Shown piece after piece: positions 16,716 to 25,146 of a DNA stretch of 41,332 bases (positions within the stretch are counted from its first letter, which is position 1; every line of letters starts with the position of its first letter). The notes under the pieces are model-generated. The model worked only from the letters and a program-made list of their open reading frames with translations. It was not told the origin of the DNA and did not search any database. Made by a program: the position numbers and the translations under genes. Source of the DNA: Candidatus Nitrosopumilus sp. (GTDB taxonomy: Archaea > Thermoproteota > Nitrososphaeria > Nitrososphaerales > Nitrosopumilaceae); assembly GCA_016784625.1 (NCBI GenBank), contig JADHUF010000002.1:1-41332 (forward strand), written 5' to 3'.

Positions 16716-17099
16716 TTACTCCAAATAATTTTTAATTTTTTTTGTAATTAAATATCCTAAATATCCAGAAATAATTGATGAGAATAAACTACCAGAAATG
16801 GTGGATTTTTTTGATTTTTTATTGAGAAATTTTTTTGCAATTTGTGAACCACCAAAAACTGCGCATGCTAAACCAATTAAGACTTCAGGTGCATCATGAA
16901 CTAAATGTCCAATTGGATCTTGTCTAGGATCAATTTTATCAGTATGTACTAAAAATTTATCATCATATTCTCTGATGTGTAAATTACCATAACGATATTG
17001 TTTGTGTGCACCATTTTTTTGTCCAAGAATAGTTTCTTCTGCATCTTCTAACATAAATTCTCGTAATTCCTTTGGAACTTCAATCTCATTTCCTGGCAT
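16716..17099 (-). CDS. Small membrane protein in operon with the UbiB-like kinase
   Basis: No named family recognised. The 127 residues divide into a polar N-terminal part (1-75, including QYRYGNLHIREYDDKFLVHTD) and a C-terminal part with two short hydrophobic stretches (about 73-88, EVLIGLACAVFGGSQI, and 101-117, GSLFSSIISGYLGYLI) separated by a lysine-rich loop. The ATG start is supported by a TATA-like TTATAAG 26 nt above. With only 5 nt to the UbiB-like gene, it probably works with that kinase at the membrane. Confidence 0.75.
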   Translation of the reverse strand: MPGNEIEVPKELREFMLEDAEETILGQKNGAHKQYRYGNLHIREYDDKFLVHTDKIDPRQDPIGHLVHDAPEVLIGLACAVFGGSQIAKKFLNKKSKKSTISGSLFSSIISGYLGYLITKKIKNYLE

Positions 17100-17120
17100 G
17101 ATCGCAAGATCTAGTAATTG

Positions 17121-17130
17121 CTTATAATCT
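17121..17130 (-). promoter_or_regulatory. TATA box for the small membrane protein-UbiB operon
   Basis: The minus strand reads AGATTATAAG, centred about 26 nt above the ATG at 17099. Confidence 0.5.
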
Positions 17131-17148
17131 TACGGTCTAGAAATTGCC

Positions 17149-17217
17149 TCAGAGAAATGGAGTTGTGATAAATCCCACAATGCTTCCTGCTAGGAAGAGA
17201 AACACCCCTTTTGCCAT
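17149..17217 (-). CDS. 22-residue membrane micro-peptide with strong promoter
   Basis: ATG at 17217 opens a 22-codon frame. Residues 1-4 are MAKG; all the rest is one hydrophobic stretch (VFLFLAGSIVGFITTPFL) ending at TGA. It is long enough to span a membrane once, with Lys3 marking the inside. An excellent TATA lies 28 nt above the ATG, the spacing of leaderless genes in this window. It lies between a coiled-coil membrane protein and the UbiB operon. A non-coding RNA made from the same promoter is the main alternative. Confidence 0.5.
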   Translation of the reverse strand: MAKGVFLFLAGSIVGFITTPFL

Positions 17218-17240
17218 ACCTAACAATAGATACTTGAAAT

Positions 17241-17250
17241 ATTATATAAT
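17241..17250 (-). promoter_or_regulatory. Strong TATA box for the 22-residue peptide transcript
   Basis: ATTATATAAT, a self-complementary near-consensus TATA centred 28 nt above the ATG at 17217. Because it is palindromic it could also fire toward the plus strand, but no good frame starts there. Confidence 0.6.
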
Positions 17251-17287
17251 TATGACGTAAATTCACAAGAGCTAAATAATCATCAGA

Positions 17288-17620
17288 TCAAGGTTCAGAT
17301 TCAATTTTAGATAATTTTATAATCACTTGCTCAAGTTCTTCTTTGTTTTCATTAATGACTCGTTTTATTACTTCAATCTCTTCATTTAGTTGTTCCAGAT
17401 GAATATCATCAGAATTTTTAAACTGATCTTCTAACTCTTTTAGGATTTGTTGATTGTATTGATTAATTTTTTCTAATTCATTCTTGTATTTTTCTAAATT
17501 TTCATATTGATTAGAAAGTTCAGGGATTTCAACATACTCTTGATTTGTAAGAAAACCTAGAGAAATTATAATACTCCCAACAACTAAAACAGAAATTAGA
17601 ACAATAATACTAGATCTCAA
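17288..17620 (-). CDS. Membrane-anchored coiled-coil protein
   Basis: A 110-residue protein with one N-terminal membrane helix (about 4-24, SIIVLISVLVVGSIIISLGFL). A long Glu/Lys/Asn-rich heptad region (about 38-108) should form an extended coiled coil outside the cell membrane. The start is TTG; a TATA-like ATTATAAAT lies about 35 nt above it, allowing a short leader. It is downstream of the ABC operon on the same strand, 45 nt after the exported protein gene, so read-through is possible. No specific function can be given. Confidence 0.72.
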   Translation of the reverse strand: MRSSIIVLISVLVVGSIIISLGFLTNQEYVEIPELSNQYENLEKYKNELEKINQYNQQILKELEDQFKNSDDIHLEQLNEEIEVIKRVINENKEELEQVIIKLSKIESEP

Positions 17621-17665
17621 TTTGGATTAATCTTATTTTCCTGTTTTAGATTTATAATTTAATCT

Positions 17666-18970
17666 CTAATTTGCCTTAATTGTTGTTTTTTTACGCCTAC
17701 GTATAATGTAAATTCCTGCTCCAATTGCCAAAATGACTGGAATGATTATCATTGTTAAATCAGGATTATCTGTTTTATCATTTGATAATTCTTGAACAAA
17801 AATTGTTGCATCATGTGTAAGAAAGATCTCATCTCTAACACTGTCTTTGTATCTTACAGTAATGATAATTTCATGTTCTCCATATTTTACTTCACCATCA
17901 AATTCAATTGGTAAATTAAATGGCACAGGTGCATCAACTTCAATTTCATCAATGAATTGAGTAGTTGATTTGATATTAGAATCACCACGAGGATCAATAG
18001 TTACAAAACCAAATAATCCATCATCGTTTCCTTCATTAATGATTTCACCAATTACCATCTGTGTGCCAGATAATTCAATTACATCGACATTAAAAATACT
18101 AAGATCAATTAATCCTTTAATGTAAAAATCAACAATCTTTGAAATACTTGTTTTATCACCATGTGCATTATAGTATGAAATTGATAAAGGAATTCGTAAA
18201 GTATCGCCTTTAAGTTCTTCAGGTACATATACTGTTGCCGTAAGATATCTAACCGACTTTGGATCAATATTTCCAATATCCCAGCTTGATTCTAAGATAA
18301 CAACATTTTCTATATTAGTAGTTGATGATGAGGTTGATGCAAGTTCTGTTTGTGTATTAGTTGCAACAATATCTACACCAGAAATTGGGGCACTTCCATC
18401 ATTTGCAATTTCAATTATTACATCATTTGTTCTTAAAGATGTGAGAAATGGCTCTAATGCTCTTACATTGATCACACTATCACCTGTCACTTTGAAATTA
18501 AAATCAGAAAATGCTGTTCGAACACCAGATTCTCTTAATCTAGAATAATCAACTTTTACAGTTCCAGGATACTGTTGAATTTTTACATTTTTATCAAGAT
18601 TTACAAAAAAAGTTAAATGAAAATTTTTCCCTGCTAATGAATTAGAATCACTATCTGCATGAATTATAGAATCAGGTCCATCAGATGCAGAAAAACCAAA
18701 TGGTAATGATAACTGACCTCGAATTCCTGTAATATCTTGAGTTCCTACATTTGCAAATACAACTGTAAATGGAACATTACCATCTCCTGCTTCAACTTCA
18801 ATTTTCTGATTTAATGTACCAAAGTATGCATCTAAAAATTTAACATCACCAAAATCTCTTTTAAAAGGAGATTCACCAAAGCCACCAGATGTTATTTGAG
18901 CAAATGAGTTATCAAAAACAAATGGTGCAAGTGCAATAATAGACAATGATAAGAATAGCTTAAGATTCAA
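17666..18970 (-). CDS. Exported CARDB/S-layer-like protein of the ABC operon
   Basis: A surface protein of 434 residues: signal peptide (1-24, ending NSFAQ), several immunoglobulin-like beta repeats, then a C-terminal membrane helix (about 404-422) followed by the basic stop RRRKK. The repeats show EVEAGDGNVPFTVVFANVGT and DVIIEIANDGSAPISGVDI, the pattern of CARDB/NEW3-type domains. It is the last gene of a permease-ATPase-exported protein operon; its TTG start directly follows the ATPase stop (TAATTG). It probably serves as the outer partner of the MacB-like transporter, which is inferred from gene order. Confidence 0.82.
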   Translation of the reverse strand: MNLKLFLSLSIIALAPFVFDNSFAQITSGGFGESPFKRDFGDVKFLDAYFGTLNQKIEVEAGDGNVPFTVVFANVGTQDITGIRGQLSLPFGFSASDGPDSIIHADSDSNSLAGKNFHLTFFVNLDKNVKIQQYPGTVKVDYSRLRESGVRTAFSDFNFKVTGDSVINVRALEPFLTSLRTNDVIIEIANDGSAPISGVDIVATNTQTELASTSSSTTNIENVVILESSWDIGNIDPKSVRYLTATVYVPEELKGDTLRIPLSISYYNAHGDKTSISKIVDFYIKGLIDLSIFNVDVIELSGTQMVIGEIINEGNDDGLFGFVTIDPRGDSNIKSTTQFIDEIEVDAPVPFNLPIEFDGEVKYGEHEIIITVRYKDSVRDEIFLTHDATIFVQELSNDKTDNPDLTMIIIPVILAIGAGIYIIRRRKKTTIKAN

Positions 18971-19675
18971 TTATGCAATAACCTCCATTTCAGATGGCTG
19001 ATCACCTTCAAAGGCTTTACCATCTTTTATTGTTATTATTCTATCTGCATTACCAAAATGTTGTCTATCGTGTGTAACTATGATAAATGTTTGATTAAGT
19101 TTTTTTGCCATTGATTTCATTAATTGTACAATTGTTTCAGATGTTACTGAATCAAGGTTACCAGTCGGTTCATCTGCTAAAACAATTGAAGGTTTATTGA
19201 TTAATCCTCTTGCAATTGCGGCTCTTTGAGCTTGCCCACCTGAAATTTTGTTTGCACGTTTATACATTTGATCTTCAAGTCCAACTGCTTTTAGTAAATC
19301 TATAGCCTCTTTTTCAGCAGTATTACCAGTTCCACCAATTTGTCTTGGCAATAATACATTTTCTAGTACTGAAAGATCACTGAGTAAATTAGAAAATTGA
19401 AAGATAAAACCTAATTTTTTATTTCTAAATGAGGAAATATTATTATCACTAAGTGTTGTAGTATCAACTCCATCAATAGAGATCTTTCCATTGGTTGGAT
19501 GATCTAATAATCCAATCATGTTTAGTAATGTAGATTTACCAGAACCAGAACTTCCAACAATTAAGACAACTTCTCCATGTTCAATTGAAATTGATACATC
19601 ATCAAGAGCTTTTACTTTATTGTCTCCTTCTCCGTAAATCTTACTCAGATTAGTAATTTCAAGTACTTTAGACAG
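18971..19675 (-). CDS. ABC transporter ATPase (LolD/MacB type) with apparent CTG start
   Basis: Nucleotide-binding subunit of a MacB/LolD-like transporter. Taking CTG at 19675 as the start gives 234 residues beginning (M)SKVLEITNLSKIYGEGD, the normal front of such ATPases. Walker A GSSGSGKS (41-48), signature ISGGQAQR, Walker B IVLADE and switch VTHD are all intact. The first ATG (19519) lies just after Walker A and would give a dead protein. Between the in-frame stop upstream and that ATG there is no ATG, GTG or TTG. The CTG overlaps the permease stop by eight bases, so coupled re-initiation is likely. A genuine CTG start is the simplest reading. Confidence 0.85.
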   Translation of the reverse strand: MSKVLEITNLSKIYGEGDNKVKALDDVSISIEHGEVVLIVGSSGSGKSTLLNMIGLLDHPTNGKISIDGVDTTTLSDNNISSFRNKKLGFIFQFSNLLSDLSVLENVLLPRQIGGTGNTAEKEAIDLLKAVGLEDQMYKRANKISGGQAQRAAIARGLINKPSIVLADEPTGNLDSVTSETIVQLMKSMAKKLNQTFIIVTHDRQHFGNADRIITIKDGKAFEGDQPSEMEVIA

Positions 19676-20855
19676 TTCTCATCGCCTCCACAGGTAACAG
19701 TTTAGTTGCCCTATACGATGGATATAGAGAAGCAATAATTGCCAAGATAAAGGAAGTTAAAGCAGTCTGAGTAACCTTTTCCCAATTATAGGTAACCTCA
19801 AGAGGGAGACTGTTGTTAAATGACATTTTTGTTTCCTTTGCGTAAAACGTATAACCTAATCCTGCTGCAGTTCCCACTCCAGCACCAATTGCTCCAATAA
19901 TCATTCCTTGAAAAATGAAAATAATTAGAACATCTTTTCTTTTAGCTCCAATTGATCTCATGACACCGATTTCTTTAGTTTTTCCATTTACTAACATCAT
20001 TTGAATTGTAACAATAGCAAATGCAGATGACATCATTCCAAAGTAGCCTATCATGTTAATCATTGCAATACCAGATCTAAAACCAGCAAGTTGTTCTTCA
20101 GCTGATTCTTCTATAGTTTCTGCAAGAAAATCATCATTAGGAAATGATCGCAAAAAGAATTCTTTTACTTCAAATGCTTTAGAAGGATCGTTTAGTTTTA
20201 CCATAAATGAACCAGTTTCACCAGATCTACTTAACATATCACGCAAAGTATCAATATGTACAACAGCTGTATAATCAAATCCTTGACCTCCAGGTGATTT
20301 TGCAATTCCAGAAACAGTAAATCGTCTAATTTGATCTTCTCCCCATCTATCAACTACAAGAACTTTGACACTGTCTCCTACCTCTGCTCCTCCTAGATCA
20401 TTTGCTACATTTGATCCTAATACAATAGAATTTCTTGAAAATACATAATTTCCTTCTGAAACAGTCTCATGAACAGTGGATGCTCTAATATCACGAAACG
20501 GATCAACACCTACAATTGGTATTCTTGTTTCTTCAATTAGTTTTCCATTTTTTGTCATATTCATTTCTGCCGTCGATGAAAGCCGCGGTGTTGCTGCTTC
20601 AACAAATGGAATTCTTTCAAACCAATTTACAAGTGACAAATCAGATTTATCGATATAATCAGCTTCATCAGTTACTAAAACATCACCATTTCGATAATCA
20701 CTGATATCCCTAACTATAGCATCAAACAATCCTTGAAAGATTACGAAGTTTACATGGATTACTAAAATTCCAATGGTTACAGCTAAAACTGCACCAATCA
20801 AACTGCCTTTTTTATTGAATAGCATTCTTTTTGCTAATTTTAATCGATAATCCAC
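19668..20855 (-). CDS. ABC transporter permease, MacB/FtsX-like
   Basis: Membrane subunit of a MacB/LolC-type transporter. There is one N-terminal helix (about 17-40), a large extracytoplasmic MacB-like domain (about 45-265, e.g. SRNSIVLGSNVANDLGG), and three C-terminal helices (about 268-290, 312-335, 358-380) with the FtsX motif KTKEIGVMRSIGAKRKDV between. The 395-residue length is usual. The start is GTG at 20855, 25 nt below a TATA-like sequence. It is the first gene of the three-gene operon; its stop overlaps the ATPase start. Such systems act on envelope lipids, peptides or signals rather than simple nutrients; the substrate is unknown. Confidence 0.9.
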   Translation of the reverse strand: MDYRLKLAKRMLFNKKGSLIGAVLAVTIGILVIHVNFVIFQGLFDAIVRDISDYRNGDVLVTDEADYIDKSDLSLVNWFERIPFVEAATPRLSSTAEMNMTKNGKLIEETRIPIVGVDPFRDIRASTVHETVSEGNYVFSRNSIVLGSNVANDLGGAEVGDSVKVLVVDRWGEDQIRRFTVSGIAKSPGGQGFDYTAVVHIDTLRDMLSRSGETGSFMVKLNDPSKAFEVKEFFLRSFPNDDFLAETIEESAEEQLAGFRSGIAMINMIGYFGMMSSAFAIVTIQMMLVNGKTKEIGVMRSIGAKRKDVLIIFIFQGMIIGAIGAGVGTAAGLGYTFYAKETKMSFNNSLPLEVTYNWEKVTQTALTSFILAIIASLYPSYRATKLLPVEAMRTV

Positions 20856-20875
20856 AGGAGTAGTAAAATAGTCTA

Positions 20876-20884
20876 ATATTTAAT
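20876..20884 (-). promoter_or_regulatory. TATA box for the ABC operon
   Basis: ATTAAATAT on the minus strand, centred about 25 nt above the GTG at 20855. The facing Lrp/AsnC-type gene starts 115 nt away, so an operator in this gap is plausible. Confidence 0.45.
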
Positions 20885-20969
20885 GTATCATATAGATAAC
20901 ACTACATTATAGACAATCTTATATCAAATAAGTAATTTCTATATTCTATGGAGTTAATTAGATGATAAA

Positions 20970-21872
20970 ATGGACAATTTAGATATAAAAATTCTAAGTA
21001 GACTATTGAATAATTGTAGAGAATCAGACAGGCAAATAGGCATTGAATTAGGTGTATCTGGTGGAGCAGTCCATGCTCGAATTCAAAAAATGGAAGAAAA
21101 CGAAATAATTGAAGGATTTTTCATTAAAGTCGAACCACCAGTCTTAGGTTATGGAGTTTTGTATTTTGTTGTATCAGGTGAAAGCATTAATGAGATTTTA
21201 GAACAAGTAAGTCTAGTAGGTGAACCATATTTTGTAGTACCGTGTATAGGAGGAATTACAGTTTGTAGTATTGTTGTAAAAGAAAATTTAAAACAAAAAA
21301 TTGAACTTGTAAGTAAATTAATGAAGGACGTCAGAGTTCTATCAATTTTTGAAGCAGAGAATCCAGGATTTAATTCAAATCTTACAAAAACAGATTTAGA
21401 AATACTAGAAGAATTAATTAAAGATCCTAGACAGAAAATTGAAAGCATTTCTAAGAATACAAACTTATCAACAAAAACAATAACTAGATGTATTGAAAAG
21501 CTACAAGAAAATGAAGGAATTCAATTTACTTTAATTTATGATCCTAAAAAAATTGATAATTTTATTCCACATGTTATTCTCACCTGGATAGAAGGTGAAT
21601 TAAAAGAAACATTAGAAAATATGAATAATATATTTTCTGAATCATATTTACAAATTCCTTTTATTGCAAAAAATCAAATTGTCTTGTTTATGTATAGTGA
21701 TAGTATTTTCAAGATGGATGAATTAACACAGAAAGTCAGAAACATTAAAAATGTAAAATCAGCTGATTTATTCATTCCAAAAAAAATTTCCATTTATAGC
21801 AAATGGTTAGAAAGTGCTATTAATGATTTCAAAAAATCATCTAGACTACATCTAACATATCAAACAAATTAA
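20970..21872 (+). CDS. Lrp/AsnC-family regulator with two HTH domains
   Basis: A transcription regulator with a tandem layout in 300 residues. The first HTH (about 1-50, MDNLDIKILSRLLNNCRESDRQ to VHARIQKMEENEII) is followed by a ligand-type alpha/beta part (about 50-130). The second HTH (about 133-180, LTKTDLEILEELIKDPRQK to TITRCIEKLQEN) is followed by another alpha/beta part. It is divergent from the MacB-like operon across 114 nt, which makes that operon (and itself) the likely targets. The ATG start has TATA-like TCTATATTC 27 nt above. The effector is unknown. Confidence 0.85.
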   Translation: MDNLDIKILSRLLNNCRESDRQIGIELGVSGGAVHARIQKMEENEIIEGFFIKVEPPVLGYGVLYFVVSGESINEILEQVSLVGEPYFVVPCIGGITVCSIVVKENLKQKIELVSKLMKDVRVLSIFEAENPGFNSNLTKTDLEILEELIKDPRQKIESISKNTNLSTKTITRCIEKLQENEGIQFTLIYDPKKIDNFIPHVILTWIEGELKETLENMNNIFSESYLQIPFIAKNQIVLFMYSDSIFKMDELTQKVRNIKNVKSADLFIPKKISIYSKWLESAINDFKKSSRLHLTYQTN

Positions 21873-21897
21873 ATAATAATAATTTCTAAGATTCCCT

Positions 21898-22413
21898 ATG
21901 AAGAAAAAGAAAATCTATGAAGGAAAAATTTTAGGTCTTAGTGTATATGATGGAAAAATAGAGGGAAGAAAAGTAAAACGTGAAATGATAGAACATCGAG
22001 GTGCTGCAGCAATGCTTGCATTTGATGAAGGAAAGAAGGTAATTCTTGTTAAACAACATAGATTTCCACATGGATATGTTTTAGAAATTCCTGCGGGAAC
22101 ATTAGAAAAAAGAGAAAAACCGATAAAATGTGCATTCAGGGAATTAGAAGAAGAAACAGGATATAGAGCAAAAAAGATGACTCCGTTGATTACTTACTAT
22201 CCATCAATTGGCTACAATACTGAGATAATTCACTGTTTTGTAGCCTCAGGACTAAAGAAAATTGCAGATTTGAAATTAGATGATGATGAGATATTATCTG
22301 TAGTAAAAATGGATATGCAAAAGTTGCTCAGAATGATAAAATCTGGAAAAATTCAAGATTCAAAAACAATCTGTGCAGTTTTGACATATGCTACTAAAAA
22401 GAAACTATACTAA
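21898..22413 (+). CDS. Nudix hydrolase, ADP-ribose pyrophosphatase-like
   Basis: Hydrolyses nucleoside diphosphates linked to another group; the form resembles ADP-ribose pyrophosphatases. The complete Nudix box G-x5-E-x7-R-E-x-x-E-E runs from Gly67 (GTLEKREK) through REL EEETGY at 81-89, with EIPAG just before it as in ADP-ribose-type members. The 171 residues are a normal length. It begins 25 nt after the Lrp/AsnC-type gene and may share its transcript. The stop abuts the stop of the convergent AbrB-PhoU gene with no base between. The substrate is inferred from the family. Confidence 0.9.
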   Translation: MKKKKIYEGKILGLSVYDGKIEGRKVKREMIEHRGAAAMLAFDEGKKVILVKQHRFPHGYVLEIPAGTLEKREKPIKCAFRELEEETGYRAKKMTPLITYYPSIGYNTEIIHCFVASGLKKIADLKLDDDEILSVVKMDMQKLLRMIKSGKIQDSKTICAVLTYATKKKLY

Positions 22414-23394
22414 TCATTCATTATAGATAGGCTGTACAAGATCTGCTACATCTGCCCAAGATTGTGCAATTCGTTCAAACATGTACACCAAATCAAGAAA
22501 ATCTATCGGAATTTGTTTTTTATCACCAAATGTAGTTCTTAATTTACTAAGTTTTTCTTCATATTTTTTATGTAAAGATATTGCTTCAATAGCTAAAAGT
22601 CTATCAGGTTTTGTAAATGCATTAATAGATTTTTCTGCAAGTTTGCTAAAGTCCTTGACTACATCAAAGATTTTTTTTGAGTGTTCTTTTGATAATGATG
22701 AATTATAAATAAAAGTAGAAAGTTCAACAATTGAATCACCTGCATTTTCAAGAAGATTTGCTGCAACTCTATAATCAAGAACATCAATATTTTCTAGATT
22801 AAATGCACTAGCTAATCTTCTATCAACAAGTGTACTACGAATTAAACGAACAAGTAAAAAATACTGTCTATTTACCTCAACATCACGATTTGATAGTGTT
22901 TGTAGATTTGATTTATCATCTGAAATTAATCCATTTGATGTATCATCATACATGCCAAGTGAAATTGAACTCATTCGTTTGAGAATTTTTTCTGGATTTA
23001 ATGTTGTTGCATCTAAAAGAAATTGCATATTAATATTAGATGCATCTTCTTCAATGATTTCCATTCCAACTAATCGTCGCATTGAATTACGAATTTTTTC
23101 TCTATCTTCTCCTGGAATTATTGATTTTGAATTAATTTGAATAATGTCATATCCTAAAAGATAAGCTCCAGTAAGATCAGCTACAATATTTTCTTCTTTT
23201 GGTAATGGATAAGAAATTACAAGTTCTTTTGTTGGGCGTGTCTCTTTGTTTGCAGAAATTGAAATACTGTCTTGGCCGGTTTCAAGTTCAACTTGGCTAC
23301 TTTTATCAAGATTATTTGCATCAGCCCATTCTTTTGGTAATGACACTAAGAGGCTACTTCCAATTCTTTGCAGGCGTCGAATAAATTTAGTCAA
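22414..23394 (-). CDS. AbrB-PhoU fusion regulator (archaeal PhoU-like)
   Basis: A regulator of the archaeal phosphate-uptake type, 326 residues. An N-terminal AbrB/SpoVT swapped-hairpin DNA-binding domain (1-50, FIRRLQRIGSSLLVSLPKEWA) is joined to a helical region with two PhoU-like bundles (about 110-320, ending MFERIAQSWADVADLVQPI). This arrangement is common in archaea and is thought to control phosphate transporters. No pst genes are close. The start is TTG at 23394, with AT-rich sequence (CTTAAATTAATTA) about 23-28 nt above. The AbrB part suggests DNA binding; phosphate sensing is family inference. Confidence 0.88.
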   Translation of the reverse strand: MTKFIRRLQRIGSSLLVSLPKEWADANNLDKSSQVELETGQDSISISANKETRPTKELVISYPLPKEENIVADLTGAYLLGYDIIQINSKSIIPGEDREKIRNSMRRLVGMEIIEEDASNINMQFLLDATTLNPEKILKRMSSISLGMYDDTSNGLISDDKSNLQTLSNRDVEVNRQYFLLVRLIRSTLVDRRLASAFNLENIDVLDYRVAANLLENAGDSIVELSTFIYNSSLSKEHSKKIFDVVKDFSKLAEKSINAFTKPDRLLAIEAISLHKKYEEKLSKLRTTFGDKKQIPIDFLDLVYMFERIAQSWADVADLVQPIYNE

Positions 23395-23427
23395 TTTATA
23401 CTAATATAATTAATTTAAGCCATATTC

Positions 23428-23437
23428 TTATATTTTG
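23428..23437 (+). promoter_or_regulatory. TATA box for the CoA operon
   Basis: TTATATTTTG, centred about 28 nt before the ATG at 23460; predicts a leaderless transcript for pantoate kinase and the genes behind it. Confidence 0.55.
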
Positions 23438-23459
23438 TGTAAAATTTATACTCAGATCA

Positions 23460-24371
23460 ATGGAGGCTACAGCATTTTGCCCTGCACACATTACAGGTTT
23501 TTTCAAGGCTCATTTAGATGATAATCAAAACTGTTTAGAAAATTTAGGATCTATGGGAGCCGGATTTTCAATTAAACAAGGAGTAACAACAAAAGTAAAA
23601 GTAGATACAAAAAACAATCAAAAATCAAACTTTAGAATCACAACAAAGGGATATCAATCTGATAAAACAGATATTTCAGAATTTGTTTTAAATGAATTCT
23701 TAAAGCTTGGAGAATTCTCAAACAAGTTTTTTGATATTGAGCATGAGGTATCAATTCCAGTAGGATATGGTTTAGGTTCTAGTGGTGCTGTTGCATTATC
23801 ATTATCATTTGCATTAGATCAAGCTCTTAAAACAAAATTAGATAAAATGATAATTGGACAAATCGCGCATAATGCAGAAGTTAATTGTAAAACTGGGTTA
23901 GGGGATGTTTTAGCATCATTTCATGGTGGTTTTGAAATTCGTGTAAAACCTGGTGCTCCAGGAATTGGTAGTGTAGAAAAAATCCATACAGATAAGATCT
24001 CCATAATTATGATATGTTTTTCTCCAATTTCTACAAATAAATTCATCAAAGAACGTTTATCTCAAATTAATGGTCTTGGTGGAAAAATGGTAAATAGATT
24101 ATTAGAATCAAAAAATTATGAACATTTTCAACAGATGTCATTAGAATTTGCAAAATATGTAGATGTTATGACTCCAAGAATGCAAAAATTAGTTGATGAA
24201 TTATCTAAAAATAATATCAAATGTGGAATTGCATTTTTTGGAGAGACAGTTTTTTCAATGATCCCAAAAAAAGATGAAAATAAAGTTTTAAAAATTTTAC
24301 AAAAATATTCTGATGGAATAATAATAAAATCAGAATTGGATGAAAATGGAGCAAGAGTTCTTTACAATTAA
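23460..24371 (+). CDS. Pantoate kinase (GHMP family)
   Basis: Phosphorylates pantoate to 4-phosphopantoate, the first step special to archaeal CoA synthesis. The 303-residue GHMP kinase opens with ATAFCPAHITGFF and has the ATP-binding glycine loop PVGYGLGSSGA (100-110) and the GLGDVLASFHGGFEIRV segment typical of pantoate kinase. The next gene encodes the enzyme that uses its product, which settles the assignment among GHMP kinases. A TATA at leaderless spacing supports the ATG. It is the first gene of a five-gene cluster. Confidence 0.93.
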   Translation: MEATAFCPAHITGFFKAHLDDNQNCLENLGSMGAGFSIKQGVTTKVKVDTKNNQKSNFRITTKGYQSDKTDISEFVLNEFLKLGEFSNKFFDIEHEVSIPVGYGLGSSGAVALSLSFALDQALKTKLDKMIIGQIAHNAEVNCKTGLGDVLASFHGGFEIRVKPGAPGIGSVEKIHTDKISIIMICFSPISTNKFIKERLSQINGLGGKMVNRLLESKNYEHFQQMSLEFAKYVDVMTPRMQKLVDELSKNNIKCGIAFFGETVFSMIPKKDENKVLKILQKYSDGIIIKSELDENGARVLYN

Positions 24372-24381
24372 TTGAAATTAT

Positions 24382-25146
24382 ATGCCTTTAATTCCTAAAT
24401 CACATCCAAGAGCTAAATCACTTTTAATTCGTGAAAAATTAGTTAATGGGTTTGATAATGGATTAGTTGCAAAAGAAGGACTCTTAGCTCAAGGAAGAGG
24501 AGAAGCATTTGATTATTTACTTGGAGAAAAAACAGGTAAAGCTTCAAAGCAGGCCATTAAAGCTGCAGCTGCACAACTTCTTTTGGCAAAAATGCCTGTG
24601 ATCTCAGTTAATGGGAATATAGCAGCATTATGTCCAAAACAAATTGTAAGATTATCAAAGCAGATCAAAGCAAAACTTGAGGTAAATCTGTTTTATGCTA
24701 ATGAAAAAAGAAAACAGGCAATAATTAAGACACTAAAAAAGAATGGAGCAAGTGAGATTTTAGGCATAAATCCCACTTTATCCACAAAACTACCAGATAT
24801 TGATTCAGCCAGAAGAATTGTAGATAAAAATGGAATTTTTACAGCTGATGTTGTAGTTGTACCTCTAGAAGACGGAGATAGAACTCTAGCACTTAGGAAA
24901 GTAGGAAAGATTGTGATTACATTTGATCTGAATCCTCTTTCTAGAACTTCACAAACTGCTAATATTACAATTGTAGATAATGTGACACGAGCAATTGATT
25001 TGTTAATTGATGAATTAAAAAAATTATCTAAAAAGAATAAAAGAATTCTTCGAAAAATTGTTATTGATTTTGATAATAAAAAAAATCTTGCAGAAAATGT
25101 AATTCAAATAAAAAATAATCTTACAAGGAGAGCTAGAATTGCATAA
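24382..25146 (+). CDS. 4-phosphopantoate-beta-alanine ligase (phosphopantothenate synthetase)
   Basis: Archaeal-specific enzyme that joins 4-phosphopantoate and beta-alanine to give 4-phosphopantothenate, replacing the bacterial PanC/CoaA pair. The 254 residues begin IPKSHPRAKSLLIREKLV and carry GLLAQGRGEAFDYLLGE and VPLEDGDRTLALRKVGK ... ITFDLNPLSRT, patterns of the family. The gene lies 10 nt after pantoate kinase and its stop overlaps the panB start by eight bases. The C-terminus is lysine-rich. Identification rests on these motifs plus the perfect pathway context. Confidence 0.93.
   Translation: MPLIPKSHPRAKSLLIREKLVNGFDNGLVAKEGLLAQGRGEAFDYLLGEKTGKASKQAIKAAAAQLLLAKMPVISVNGNIAALCPKQIVRLSKQIKAKLEVNLFYANEKRKQAIIKTLKKNGASEILGINPTLSTKLPDIDSARRIVDKNGIFTADVVVVPLEDGDRTLALRKVGKIVITFDLNPLSRTSQTANITIVDNVTRAIDLLIDELKKLSKKNKRILRKIVIDFDNKKNLAENVIQIKNNLTRRARIA

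Noticed and set aside
15166..17099. Horizontal transfer of the UbiB-like operon
   Set aside because: Base composition and codon use match the neighbours, and no mobile element or att-like repeat flanks it.
18971..19519. ABC ATPase as a truncated pseudogene starting at ATG 19519
   Set aside because: The frame is intact upstream through Walker A up to a plausible CTG start that overlaps the permease stop.
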